Below are positions 32,663 to 41,582 of a stretch of 64,000 bases of DNA, piece after piece (the stretch's first letter is position 1; the number at the start of each line of letters is the position of its first letter). Below the pieces are notes generated by a model. The model was not told the origin of the DNA, ran no database searches, and saw nothing but the letters and a program-made list of their open reading frames with translations. Both the position numbers and the translations under genes were made by a program. The stretch is taken from the NCBI RefSeq assembly GCF_004354015.1, contig NZ_SMRU01000005.1, positions 124,001-188,000 on the forward strand, in the 5' to 3' direction. Source of the DNA: Arthrobacter terricola. GTDB lineage: Bacteria > Actinomycetota > Actinomycetes > Actinomycetales > Micrococcaceae.

Positions 32663-33027
32663 AAAACGCGAGGGCAGCAGCCCGCAGCCGGGACGCAATC
32701 GAAGCGTTCCGGATGGCCTGGGGCCTTTGGGAGCTACTTGCGGCGGACGGGACGTTCGCGTGTTTGTTCCACGAGTCTCCGGACCGCCGGACGCGTGCAG
32801 CGATCCGCACCCTGGGTACCCGCCACATGCTCCAGGCGATCCTCACCAACCGTGCTGTCATCAGTTCGCGCACGGGCGGCAGCGTGGACCTGCTTCACGC
32901 CGCGAGCATGGTGCTGCTTGCGGCCGTGAACGGTCGACGGCGGGCTCCCGCGATGGCGAGCGCGTCGGTCGCCTTGCTCTTTGCCGCTGCCGAGTTCAAA
33001 ACCGCTAGCTTTCAAGGTCTACCGTGA
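32659..33027 (+). CDS. Hypothetical protein coupled to the SDR (122 aa)
   Basis: GTG 32659 overlaps the SDR stop (GTGA). The product is basic at the start (KNARAAARSRDAIEAFRMAW) with two weakly hydrophobic stretches (DLLHAASMVLLAAVNG and ASVALLFAAAEF), so it may be membrane-associated. I do not recognise a family. Its 3' end overlaps the convergent MarR gene by 23 nt. Confidence 0.6.
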   Translation: MKNARAAARSRDAIEAFRMAWGLWELLAADGTFACLFHESPDRRTRAAIRTLGTRHMLQAILTNRAVISSRTGGSVDLLHAASMVLLAAVNGRRRAPAMASASVALLFAAAEFKTASFQGLP

Positions 33028-33481
33028 ACCGGCCGTCCTCGGCTCCTCCACCGCCGTCGGCCGCGGCAAAGGCGTCCATGCCCTCCGCCACCGCACGGCG
33101 CAAATCCTCGGGCATCCGCTCGATCACGGAGGCGATGGCATTTCGGCGGTGCTCGAGCACGCCGTTTACCAAGGAAGCACCTTTCGACGTCAAGGCGAGG
33201 GCCACGTACCGGCGGTCCGCGGGCACGTCCTTCCGGACAATCAGCCCGCTGTTAACCAAGCGGTCGCACGTCCGGGTGGCGTTCGAGGGGTGCACTCCCA
33301 ACTCGGCGGCGATGGCCCCGGAGCTCTGCGGCCCATGGCTGGCAATGAGGACCAGCACCCGCAATTGGGGGCTCGTCACAATGTCCTCCACCTCGACCAC
33401 GGACTGCGCCACGACCCGCAGCAAGACGTTCCCGGCCCGAAGGACCGCATCCACTTGGGCATCGCTCGCTGTTTTCTCCAC
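33005..33481 (-). CDS. MarR-family transcriptional regulator
   Basis: The 158-residue protein has the winged helix SSGAIAAELGVHPSNATRTC and the basic wing GLIVRKDVPADRRYVALALT, both standard for MarR. It is divergent from the operon at 33563-40994 and likely controls it, possibly in response to phenolic or oxidative signals. The start is GTG. The C-terminus is Gly/Asp-rich. Confidence 0.88.
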   Translation of the reverse strand: MEKTASDAQVDAVLRAGNVLLRVVAQSVVEVEDIVTSPQLRVLVLIASHGPQSSGAIAAELGVHPSNATRTCDRLVNSGLIVRKDVPADRRYVALALTSKGASLVNGVLEHRRNAIASVIERMPEDLRRAVAEGMDAFAAADGGGGAEDGRFTVDLES

Positions 33482-33562
33482 TCCCCAAGTATCACCCGGT
33501 TATTTGCGGAGCAGCAATACTTCTCCGATCGCACATATTTCGCCGAATTGAGGAGGCATACC

Positions 33563-34012
33563 GTGAAACACGAAAGCGAAGCCGTCCACCTCGTTGATTA
33601 CTGGGTGCGCAACGTCAAGACGGGACGGTTCGAACGCTCGCTTTCCGGGCTGACGGCGGTCGGCGCCTTGGTGACGGCGGCCGAAATCTACTTCGAACAT
33701 GACAAAGCCAGCTTCGGCAACAAATGGATGTGGGTGCCGGTGGCGCTCGGTCCCGTAGGGGCTGCCGCCGGCGTCGCAGGCGTCTTCAGCCGAAAGATGG
33801 CGAAGACAGCGCTGCCGCTCGCAAGTGCCGCCATTGTGGCGAACGGCCTGCAGGGAACCTATTTGCATGTCCGTGGCATCATCCAGAAACCCGGCGGGTT
33901 GAATAACCTGCGCTACAACATCGAAATGGGACCGCCCCTCCTGGCGCCGCTGCTGGTCACGCTGGTGGGCGGCATGGGATTGCTTGCTTCCGTGCTGAGG
34001 CGCGAGCGATGA
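33563..34012 (+). CDS. Membrane protein of unknown function (149 aa)
   Basis: GTG 33563 follows AGGAGG at 6 nt. The product has a polar start (KHESEAVHLVDYWVRNVKTG) and about four helices (SGLTAVGALVTAAEIYF, WMWVPVALGPVGAAAGVAGV, TALPLASAAIVANGLQG and PPLLAPLLVTLVGGMGLLA). It heads the coupled operon and may anchor the dehydrogenase to the membrane. The family is not recognised. Confidence 0.7.
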   Translation: MKHESEAVHLVDYWVRNVKTGRFERSLSGLTAVGALVTAAEIYFEHDKASFGNKWMWVPVALGPVGAAAGVAGVFSRKMAKTALPLASAAIVANGLQGTYLHVRGIIQKPGGLNNLRYNIEMGPPLLAPLLVTLVGGMGLLASVLRRER

Positions 34013-34680
34013 GCATGCTCCCTTTGGACAAGAACGACGGCGGCGGGCGCTACCCAGGGTTCAGCACCCTTGCGCAGGCCCATTCCTGGGATCAGGCCAC
34101 GGCGGGCGTTGTGTTGGGCCGGATCGGGCCTCCTCCGGAAATCCGCTTCTTCACCCCGCAGGAGGAAGCGGGGGCGGCGGCACTCCTTGACCAACTGCTC
34201 GGCCAGCACGCCGAGCCCCGGGTGCCCGTTGTCAATTTTGTCGACTCGCGCCTGGCGGAAAAACAGACGGACGGCTGGCGCTACGAGGACCTGCCTGAAG
34301 ACGGCGAGGCGTGGCGGAAAACGCTGGCCGCGCTGGATCATTCGGCGGAGGAGCTCTATTTCCAACCCTTCGCGGAATGCCCGGAATCAGAGCAGGCCGC
34401 CCTGCTGCAGTCCATCCAGGACCTCGGGAACAGCACGTGGCAAGGCATGCGGGCCAGCCGCGTGTGGGGCTTATGGACGCGGTACGCAGCCACCGCGTTC
34501 TATTCGCATCCGTGGGCGTGGGACGAGATCGGCTTCGGCGGTCCGGCCTACCCACGCGGGTATAAGAACCTCGGGATCGATCGCCGGGAGTCCTTCGAAG
34601 TAGCGGATGCGAGCCCGGGCGAGGATCCCTTGGAGGCTGGCCCGGCGGCTTTGTCCCAAACGGATCGGAAGAACGCATGA
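34009..34680 (+). CDS. Gluconate 2-dehydrogenase subunit 3 family protein
   Basis: The 223-residue protein has IRFFTPQEEAGAAALLDQLL and NFVDSRLAEKQTDGWRYEDL, then GLWTRYAATAFYSHPWAWDE and FGGPAYPRGY, all typical of the small subunit that accompanies GMC-type gluconate or sugar dehydrogenases. Start and stop overlap neighbours (ATGA both sides), so it is made with the GMC subunit. Unlike classic subunits it shows no Tat signal. Confidence 0.85.
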   Translation: MSMLPLDKNDGGGRYPGFSTLAQAHSWDQATAGVVLGRIGPPPEIRFFTPQEEAGAAALLDQLLGQHAEPRVPVVNFVDSRLAEKQTDGWRYEDLPEDGEAWRKTLAALDHSAEELYFQPFAECPESEQAALLQSIQDLGNSTWQGMRASRVWGLWTRYAATAFYSHPWAWDEIGFGGPAYPRGYKNLGIDRRESFEVADASPGEDPLEAGPAALSQTDRKNA

Positions 34681-36293
34681 GCGGGGTCCGGAGCCGGAAC
34701 GAATCCGCTTGGCTGCTTCCGCCGGGTCCCGGGGGCAACCACAAGTTGCGTGAGCGGATGCGACGGTTCGACGACGCGGACGAGGTGGATATCGCCGTCG
34801 TCGGCTGTGGCGCGGGCGGGTCAACGGTGCTCCAACGCCTTGCGCGCGCCGGCTGGCGGGCCGTGGGTTTCGACGCCGGCCCATTCTGGGATCCGGAACA
34901 GGACTGGGTGAGCGACGAGGCCGGTTCGCACCATCTGTATTGGAACGAGCCGCGGGTGATCGCGGGCGACAACCCCGTGCCGCTGGGGTCTAACAACTCC
35001 GGGCGCGGGGTGGGCGGTTCCATGGTGCACTACGCTGGATACACGCCGCGCTTCCACCCCAGCGATTTCCGTACTTTCACGGCGGACGGCGTCGGCGCGG
35101 ACTGGCCCATCGAATACGAGGACCTGAAGCCCTACTACGAGGCGATCGAAGAAGAACTCCCGGTTGCCGGGGACACGTGGCCCTGGGGTGACCCGCACAG
35201 CTATCCGCACCGGCCCCATCCGGTCTCGGGCAACGGCGAACTCTTCCTGCGCGGCGCCTACGCGTGCGGAATTCAGGCCAAGGTAGGACCCGTGGCCATC
35301 TCCAATGGCCGCTTCGGAAACAGGCCGCACTGCATCTACCGGGGATTCTGCCTCCAAGGCTGCAAGGTCAATGCGAAAGCCTCGCCCCTCATCACCCATG
35401 TTCCGGACGCGCTGGCGCACGGCGCGGAAATCCGGGCGGACTCGATGGTCACGCGCATCGACTTCGACGAACAGACCGGCAGGGCCACCGGCGTCCACTA
35501 CGTCCAGGGAGGCCGCGAACGGTTCCAGCGGGCGCGGATTGTGGCCATTGCCGGGTATTCGATCGAGACGCCGCGGTTGCTGCTGAACTCGACGTCGGCC
35601 CGTTTCCCGGACGGAATGTGCAACGATTTCGACCAAGTGGGCCGGTACCTCATGGTGCAAGGCGCGCCGCAGACGGCGGGCCGTTTCGACGCCGAAGTGC
35701 GCATGTGGAAGGCCCCGCCGCCGGAAGTCAGCACCGAGGAGTTCTACGAAACGGACCCAAGCAAACCGTACAAGCGCGGTTTCTCCGTCCAGACCGTTTC
35801 GCCCTTGCCTATTACATGGGCCGAACACGTGGCCGCCCAAGGGTATTGGGGTGCCGACTTCCGCCGGTACATGAGCGACTACGCGCACTGGGCGTGCCTC
35901 GGTGCGCTGTGCGAATTCCTTCCCTTGGAAGGAAACCGCGTGACGCTCGCGGAAGAAAAGGACCGGCACGGGATACCCGTTGCCAGGTTCAGCTACAGCC
36001 AGTGCGACAACGACCGCCAGCTGCTCGAAGCCGCCCAGTCCGTGATGGAGAAGATCCTGAAAGCCGCCGGCGCGGACGAAGTCATCACCATCAAGCGCTA
36101 CGCCCACTTGGTGGGCGGGGCCCGGATGGCCACCGACGAAAAGCACGGCGTGGTGGATGGGTCATGCCGCACCTTCGCCGTCCCGAACCTGTACATCACT
36201 GACGGCAGCGTCCTGCCGACGCAAGGCAGCGCGAACCCGGCGCTGACCATCATGGCGGTGGCGGCACGCGCAGCTGAACGACTCGCCAAATGA
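34677..36293 (+). CDS. GMC-family FAD oxidoreductase, large subunit of a sugar/alcohol dehydrogenase
   Basis: The 538-residue protein has the FAD site IAVVGCGAGGSTVLQRLARA (near residue 40), NNSGRGVGGSMVHYAG, a Cys-rich HCIYRGFCLQGCKVNAK stretch and the C-terminal LYITDGSVLPTQGSANPALT with its expected His/Asn region. It matches the flavoprotein subunit of gluconate-2-dehydrogenase-like enzymes. With subunit 3 it would oxidise a sugar acid or polyol and pass electrons to the membrane. Confidence 0.9.
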   Translation: MSGVRSRNESAWLLPPGPGGNHKLRERMRRFDDADEVDIAVVGCGAGGSTVLQRLARAGWRAVGFDAGPFWDPEQDWVSDEAGSHHLYWNEPRVIAGDNPVPLGSNNSGRGVGGSMVHYAGYTPRFHPSDFRTFTADGVGADWPIEYEDLKPYYEAIEEELPVAGDTWPWGDPHSYPHRPHPVSGNGELFLRGAYACGIQAKVGPVAISNGRFGNRPHCIYRGFCLQGCKVNAKASPLITHVPDALAHGAEIRADSMVTRIDFDEQTGRATGVHYVQGGRERFQRARIVAIAGYSIETPRLLLNSTSARFPDGMCNDFDQVGRYLMVQGAPQTAGRFDAEVRMWKAPPPEVSTEEFYETDPSKPYKRGFSVQTVSPLPITWAEHVAAQGYWGADFRRYMSDYAHWACLGALCEFLPLEGNRVTLAEEKDRHGIPVARFSYSQCDNDRQLLEAAQSVMEKILKAAGADEVITIKRYAHLVGGARMATDEKHGVVDGSCRTFAVPNLYITDGSVLPTQGSANPALTIMAVAARAAERLAK

Positions 36294-36319
36294 TTCATCC
36301 CAGGAAGGAATGATTGACT

Positions 36320-38113
36320 ATGGCATCACAAACAGTCGCTGACTATTTGCTCGCCCGGCTTCGCGAATGGGATGTGGAGAAAATCTTTGCATTCCCTGGC
36401 GACGGCATCAACGGGATCCTCGCCGCCTTCGGAAAAGCGGACAACGAACCGAAATTCATCCAGGCCCGCCACGAGGAGATGAGTGCCTTCCAGGCTGTGG
36501 GCTACGCCAAGTTCTCCGGCAAGCTCGGCGTCTGCATGGCGACGTCCGGTCCGGGCGCGATCCACCTCCTTAACGGTCTCTACGACGCGAAACTGGACCA
36601 CGTCCCGGTCGTAGCGATCGTGGGTCAGACTGCTCGCAGCGCCATGGGCGGGGCGTACCAGCAGGAAGTCGACTTGCTGAGCCTCTACAAGGACGTGGCA
36701 TCCGACTACGTCCAGATGGTGACCGTTCCCGAACAATTGCCCAACGTCCTGGACCGGGCCATCCGCGTCGCCATAGCGGAGAGCGCCCCGACGGCCATCA
36801 TCATCCCGTCCGACGTCCAGGAGTTGGAGTACACGCCACCCACCCACGCGTTCAAGATGGTTCCGTCGAGCCTCGGCATCAACTGGCCTGCTATTCAAGC
36901 GGACGACGCAGCGATCCGGGGCGCGGCCGAAGTCCTCAACAGCGGCAGCAAAGTCGCCATGCTCATCGGCCACGGCGCCCGAAATGCGGCAGCCGAAGTC
37001 CGAGAGGTGGCCAACCTTCTGGGAGCGGGCGTCGCCAAGGCCTTGCTCGGCAAGGACTCGCTGCCCGACGACTTGCCTTACGTCACGGGCTCGATCGGCT
37101 TGCTCGGTACCCGGCCCAGCTACGAGTTGATGCGCGATTGCGACACCCTGTTGACGATCGGTTCGAGCTTCCCCTACACGCAGTTCATGCCCGAAGCGGG
37201 CAAGGCCCGCGGGGTCCAGATCGACGTCGATCCGCGCATGATCGGCTTAAGGTACCCCTACGAGTTCAACATCGTGGCCGATGCCGCCACGGCGTTGCGC
37301 GCCCTGATGCCGCACCTCGAGCGGAAAGAGGACCGGTCCTGGCGCGAGGGCATCGAAAGCAACGTCACGCGCTGGTGGAGCACTATGCGCGCCGAGGCAA
37401 TGGTGGAGGCAAAGCCCATCAACCCGATGCGGCTGTTCAGCGAACTCTCCGACCGGCTGCCGGAGGACGCGATCATCACGGCGGACTCCGGATCATCCGC
37501 CAACTGGTACGCGCGGCAATTGAAGTTCCACGGCAATGTCCGCGGCTCCCTCTCCGGAAACCTGGCAACCATGGGACCCGGGGTGCCTTATGCGATCGGG
37601 GCGAAGTTCGCGCACCCGGACCGGCCCGTCATCGCCTTCGCGGGTGACGGTGCCATGCAAATGAACGGCATGGCCGAACTCATCACCATCCAGCGGTACT
37701 GGCACGAATGGAGCGATTCGAGGCTCATCGTCGCGATCTTGCACAATGACGACCTGAACCAGGTGACGTGGGAGATGCGCGCGATGGGCGGCGTTCCCGC
37801 TTTCCTCGAGTCACAAGCATTGCCCGACGTCGACTACGCGGCTTTCGCTTCGAGCTTGGGCCTGCAGGGCATCAGCGTGGCCAGCCCCGACGAACTCGGC
37901 CCCGCGTGGGAGAAGGCGTTGGCAGCAGGCAGGCCGACAGTCCTGGACGTTCGCACGGATCCGGACATTCCGCCGATCCCGCCGCACGCGACGTTCGAGC
38001 AAGCGCTCAACGGCGCGAAGGCCGTCCTGAAGGGAGACGACCGCGCCGCCGGCTTCGTCAAGGCCGGGGTCAAGGTCAAAGCCCAGGAGTTCCTTCCCCA
38101 CGGTGACGACTAG
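36320..38113 (+). CDS. Thiamine diphosphate-requiring enzyme (pyruvate oxidase/acetolactate synthase-like)
   Basis: The 597-residue protein has the N-terminal Pyr domain (FAFPGDGINGILAAFGKADN, catalytic Glu in QARHEEMSAFQAVGYAKF), a central domain and the PP domain with GDGAMQMNGMAEL to HNDDLN, the metal-ThDP motif. It decarboxylates a 2-oxo acid. The subgroup is the stand-alone 'ThDP-requiring protein' often found with GMC oxidoreductases and Nramp transporters. ATG 36320 is chosen; the upstream in-frame TTG 36314 has better RBS spacing to AGGAAGGA and is an alternative. Confidence 0.88.
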   Translation: MASQTVADYLLARLREWDVEKIFAFPGDGINGILAAFGKADNEPKFIQARHEEMSAFQAVGYAKFSGKLGVCMATSGPGAIHLLNGLYDAKLDHVPVVAIVGQTARSAMGGAYQQEVDLLSLYKDVASDYVQMVTVPEQLPNVLDRAIRVAIAESAPTAIIIPSDVQELEYTPPTHAFKMVPSSLGINWPAIQADDAAIRGAAEVLNSGSKVAMLIGHGARNAAAEVREVANLLGAGVAKALLGKDSLPDDLPYVTGSIGLLGTRPSYELMRDCDTLLTIGSSFPYTQFMPEAGKARGVQIDVDPRMIGLRYPYEFNIVADAATALRALMPHLERKEDRSWREGIESNVTRWWSTMRAEAMVEAKPINPMRLFSELSDRLPEDAIITADSGSSANWYARQLKFHGNVRGSLSGNLATMGPGVPYAIGAKFAHPDRPVIAFAGDGAMQMNGMAELITIQRYWHEWSDSRLIVAILHNDDLNQVTWEMRAMGGVPAFLESQALPDVDYAAFASSLGLQGISVASPDELGPAWEKALAAGRPTVLDVRTDPDIPPIPPHATFEQALNGAKAVLKGDDRAAGFVKAGVKVKAQEFLPHGDD

Positions 38114-39234
38114 TGGCCGCAGATGAAACAAGCCTGGGGATCGATTCCCTCCGGGTCTCGGCATTCACGGTTCCCGCCAGCTCACCGGAAGGTGACGGCA
38201 CATTCGCCTGGGACAGCACCACCATGATCCTCGTGCAAGCGACCGCCGGTGAGTGGATGGGAATCGGCTGGACCTACGCGCCCGCAGCGTGTGCGGGGAT
38301 CGTGAAGGACGTCCTGGAGCCCGCCGTTTCCGGGCTCGAAGTCTTCGACGTGCCCGCAGCGGCGCAATCCATGGCGCAAAAAGTGCGCAACGCCTCGCGT
38401 ACGGGGCTCGTCGCGTACGCGATTTCCGCCGTCGACTGCGCCCTGTGGGACCTCAAGGCGCGTGTCCTCAACCTCCCGCTGCACCGCCTCCTCGGCGCGG
38501 TCCGGAAGGAAGTGGATGTGTACGGGAGCGGCGGCTTCACCACCTACGACGAGTCCCGGTTGCGCAGCCAACTGGAACACTGGGCCGGTGAGCAGCAGAT
38601 ACCGCGGGTGAAGATCAAGATCGGCCAGGACCGCGGCACCAACACCACACGGGACCTCGAACGGATCGGCCAGGCGAGGGAAACGATAGGGAGCAGCGCA
38701 CAGCTCTTTGTCGACGCCAACGGCGCCTACACGGCCAAGCAAGCGATCCGGCTCGCCGAAGCGGCGGCCGGCCAGGACCTCGCTTGGTTCGAGGAACCTG
38801 TGTCCAGCGACCACCTGGACGGGCTCCGCCAAGTCCGCCACGCGATCACTGCCGACGTCACCGCGGGCGAATACGGCACGGACTTGTTTTATTTCCAGCG
38901 GATGTGCGCGGCCGGCGCGGTCGATTGCCTACAGGTGGATGTGAGCCGCTGCGGAGGGATCACAGGGTGGATCCGCGTGGCGGCAGTCGCCGCGGCCCAC
39001 GGCCTGGAGGTCTCGGGGCACTGCGCCCCGGGCCTCTCGGTTGCCGCAGCCGCCAGCACACCGAATTTCCGCCATCTCGAATGGTTCCACGACCACGTGC
39101 GGATCGAGCAAATGTTCTTCGACGGCACCCTCGATCCGCACGGGGGCAGCGTCCGGCCATTCGACGACCGGCCCGGCAACGGACTCACGCTCAAGGAGCC
39201 CGACGTCGAAAAATACCGGGTGGGGCCCACGTGA
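38113..39234 (+). CDS. Enolase-superfamily enzyme (mandelate racemase/muconate lactonizing type)
   Basis: The 373-residue protein carries the KxK base (RVKIKIGQ), the metal ligands in FVDANGAY, WFEEPVS and ADVTAGEYGTD, and the His side (EVSGHCAPG). This matches sugar-acid dehydratases and racemases of the superfamily. GTG overlaps the stop of the ThDP gene by one base. It probably dehydrates an aldonic acid, giving a 2-oxo acid for the ThDP enzyme, which is inference. Confidence 0.88.
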   Translation: MAADETSLGIDSLRVSAFTVPASSPEGDGTFAWDSTTMILVQATAGEWMGIGWTYAPAACAGIVKDVLEPAVSGLEVFDVPAAAQSMAQKVRNASRTGLVAYAISAVDCALWDLKARVLNLPLHRLLGAVRKEVDVYGSGGFTTYDESRLRSQLEHWAGEQQIPRVKIKIGQDRGTNTTRDLERIGQARETIGSSAQLFVDANGAYTAKQAIRLAEAAAGQDLAWFEEPVSSDHLDGLRQVRHAITADVTAGEYGTDLFYFQRMCAAGAVDCLQVDVSRCGGITGWIRVAAVAAAHGLEVSGHCAPGLSVAAAASTPNFRHLEWFHDHVRIEQMFFDGTLDPHGGSVRPFDDRPGNGLTLKEPDVEKYRVGPT

Positions 39235-40994
39235 CTGCAGACTTATCCGGCATCGACGTACTCTTCCCGGCCCACGTCCTGCGCGACTACGCCTTGCTCG
39301 GCGACGGCGAGCGGGGCGCGGTGATCGGGCCGCGCGGCGATGTCATCTGGATGTGCGCGCCGCAATGGCACGATCCTGCTGTGTTCTCCTCGCTCATCGA
39401 CGGACCCGGCGCGTTCGCCGTCACGCCGATCAATCCGCGATACGTCTGGGAAGGCCATTACGACGACGGAACGCTCATCTGGAACAGCCGCTGGGTCACC
39501 ACCGAGGGAATCGTCGAGTGCCGCGAAGCCCTGGCGATGCCGGGCGACCCATCGACGGCGGTGCTGCTGCGCACTATCCGGGTCATTTCCGGAACGGCGC
39601 CCGTCCGCATCCTGTTCCAGGCCAAGCCCGGTTTCGGCCGGGACAACCTGGATCTTTCAAGGAACGACGACGGTACGTGGTCCGGAGTGGGTGGCGGCTT
39701 GTCGGCCCGACTCAGCGGGCTGGGGAGGGCTCATGTGATGGACGACATGCTGCGGCAGGACATCGACTTGCTTCCCGGGGATGAGCACCACTTGGTGTTC
39801 GAACTTTCCAGCAAGGCGTTGCCGGCACGGCTTCCGGATTCCGCCCTCCTCTGGGCCGATACCGCAGACGCCTGGGCGGCGTCCGCCCCTCGGATGAACG
39901 GTTCGGTCGCCCCGGAGGATGCCCGTCTCGCCCACGCCGTCCTGCGCGGGTTGACGAGTTCCACCGGGGCCATGGTTGCCGCCGCCACCATGGGGCTGCC
40001 GGAACGCGAAGCGGGAAAACAAAACTACGACTACCGCTACGCCTGGATCAGGGACCAGTGCTTTGCCGGCCTGGCCGCGGACGCCAGCGGAGCGACGGAC
40101 CTCCTGGACAGTTCAGTCCGTTTCGTCGGGGGGCGCTTGCTGGCCGACGGCCCCGAACTCCAGCCCGCATACACTGTCACCGGCGGACAGGTGCCGGACG
40201 AGGAACGCCTCGATTTTGCCGGTTATCCGGGCGGAACTGACACCGTTGGCAATTGGGTCAACGGACAATTCCAGTTGGACATCTTCGGTGAAGCGCTGTT
40301 GCTGTTCTCGGCAGCAGCCGACCGCGACCGCCTCGACAAGGCGGACTGGCCCGACGTCGAAGTCGCCGTGCGGGCGATCGAAGCGAAGTGGACCTTGCCG
40401 GACGCCGGCATGTGGGAGCTCAAGGATGACCTGTGGACCCATTCCCGGCTCATGTGTGTTGCCGGCCTCAAGGCGATTGCCCGGCACACCCCTGCCATCC
40501 AGTCCGGACGCTGGGAGTCCTTGGCCGACAGGATCCTGGCAGACGCCTCGGCGACGTCCGTGCATCCGAGCGGACGATGGCAGAGGTCGGCGTCGGACCA
40601 TAGGGTCGATGCCGCCTTGCTGCTTCCCGCCATCCGCGGCGCCCTTCCCGTGCGGGACCCCCGCTCGCTCGCCACGGCCGCAGCGGTACGGAAGGAACTC
40701 CTCCAGGACGGGTACGTCTACCGGTTCAGGCACGGTCCCGGGCAACTGGCCGAAGCGGAAGGCGCCTTCCTGCTGTGCGGTTTCAACCTTGCGCTGACCG
40801 AACACCAGGAGGGCAACATCGTGGACGCCTTCAGGCTTTTCGAGCGTAACCGCGCGGCGTGCGGCTCGCCGGGGTTGTTCACGGAAGAGTTCGACGTCGG
40901 CCAGCGCCAGCTCCGTGGGAACTTTCCCCAGGCGTTCGTGCACGCAGCAATGCTGGAAACGGCCCACCGGCTCGCCGGGCCGCCGACCGGGTGA
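39231..40994 (+). CDS. GH15-like (glucoamylase/trehalase family) protein
   Basis: The 587-residue protein has an N-terminal beta domain (DYALLGDGERGAVIGPRGDV, WMCAPQWHDPAVFSSLI) and an (alpha/alpha)6 barrel with QNYDYRYAWIRDQCFAGLAA, GQFQLDIFGEALLL and a catalytic-type Glu region LFTEEFD. It is related to GH15 glucoamylases and trehalases. GTG overlaps the preceding stop (GTGA). As the final gene it may release glucose or trehalose as feed for the operon. Its 3' end nearly touches the convergent Nramp remnant. Confidence 0.85.
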   Translation: MTADLSGIDVLFPAHVLRDYALLGDGERGAVIGPRGDVIWMCAPQWHDPAVFSSLIDGPGAFAVTPINPRYVWEGHYDDGTLIWNSRWVTTEGIVECREALAMPGDPSTAVLLRTIRVISGTAPVRILFQAKPGFGRDNLDLSRNDDGTWSGVGGGLSARLSGLGRAHVMDDMLRQDIDLLPGDEHHLVFELSSKALPARLPDSALLWADTADAWAASAPRMNGSVAPEDARLAHAVLRGLTSSTGAMVAAATMGLPEREAGKQNYDYRYAWIRDQCFAGLAADASGATDLLDSSVRFVGGRLLADGPELQPAYTVTGGQVPDEERLDFAGYPGGTDTVGNWVNGQFQLDIFGEALLLFSAAADRDRLDKADWPDVEVAVRAIEAKWTLPDAGMWELKDDLWTHSRLMCVAGLKAIARHTPAIQSGRWESLADRILADASATSVHPSGRWQRSASDHRVDAALLLPAIRGALPVRDPRSLATAAAVRKELLQDGYVYRFRHGPGQLAEAEGAFLLCGFNLALTEHQEGNIVDAFRLFERNRAACGSPGLFTEEFDVGQRQLRGNFPQAFVHAAMLETAHRLAGPPTG

Positions 40995-40998
40995 CGCC

Positions 40999-41253
40999 CT
41001 AGCCCGTGCCCGTGACGGTGGTCCAGATTCCGATGACGCCGGCCACCATCATGACGGCGGTGGTGAACCATCCGATCGTGGAGGCAAGTTTGCCATTGCG
41101 GTACTTGCCCATGATGTCCTTGTCCCGGGCAATCAACATGATGACTATCAGGAACGGCGCCGCGGCAATGCCGTTGATGACGGCGCTGAGGATCAACAGG
41201 CCAATGGGATCGGTGGTGAAGAAGCTGACGATCACCCCGCCGATGGTTCCCAC
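40999..41253 (-). pseudogene. Nramp-family metal transporter remnant (C-terminal part only)
   Basis: The 84 residues GVIVSFFTTDPIGLLILSAV, INGIAAAPFLIVIMLIARDK and DIMGKYRNGKLASTIGWFTT match the last three helices of Nramp (MntH-like) divalent cation transporters. The family usually has ~400 residues, and nothing further upstream on this strand continues the homology. The copy is therefore 5'-truncated. Its presence beside a ThDP/GMC cluster is a common neighbourhood in other genomes, so an intact gene was probably here once. Confidence 0.8.
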
Positions 41254-41276
41254 GCCCTTACTGGAGCTTCGTGTAT

Positions 41277-41474
41277 TTAGACGGTGTCGCGCACGTCCGG
41301 TTCAATCGCCCACGCGAGGCGGTGCAATAAGCTGGCGAGCTTTCCCTTGAAAGCCGCCCAGGCCGCGGAACGGGGAGCCCGCTCCTCGACCACCCTTGGA
41401 GCGTGCGGAAGCGCACTCCTGGCCGTGTCCCCTTGGCCAACCAAGAGAAGGGCCATGATGTTCGTGCTTTCCAT
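41277..41474 (-). CDS. Possible small protein (65 aa)
   Basis: ATG 41474 has GGAG 4 nt upstream. The 65 residues start MESTNIMALLLVGQGDTARS and contain AAFKGKLASLLHRLAWAIEP. There is a short hydrophobic N-terminus and a basic middle. I do not recognise a family, and the gene may be chance; it is given because RBS and codon use look reasonable. Confidence 0.35.
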   Translation of the reverse strand: MESTNIMALLLVGQGDTARSALPHAPRVVEERAPRSAAWAAFKGKLASLLHRLAWAIEPDVRDTV

Positions 41475-41530
41475 ACTTCTCCATAAAAAACGTGCTCGGA
41501 TTGGTCGGTAACCTCAAGGCGGAATAGCCT

Positions 41531-41546
41531 GGTCAACCGGTTGACC
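41531..41546. promoter_or_regulatory. 16-bp perfect palindrome, operator candidate
   Basis: GGTCAACCGGTTGACC is a complete palindrome, in near-palindromic flanks (CT...CAG). The TGGTCAACCGGTTGACC form is close to FadR-type GntR and LacI-type operators. It lies upstream of the small gene at 41474, at the 3' end of the HpcH gene. Confidence 0.5.
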
Positions 41547-41582
41547 CAGTTTATCAGTCAGCCCAAGCACACAATCGCCGCT

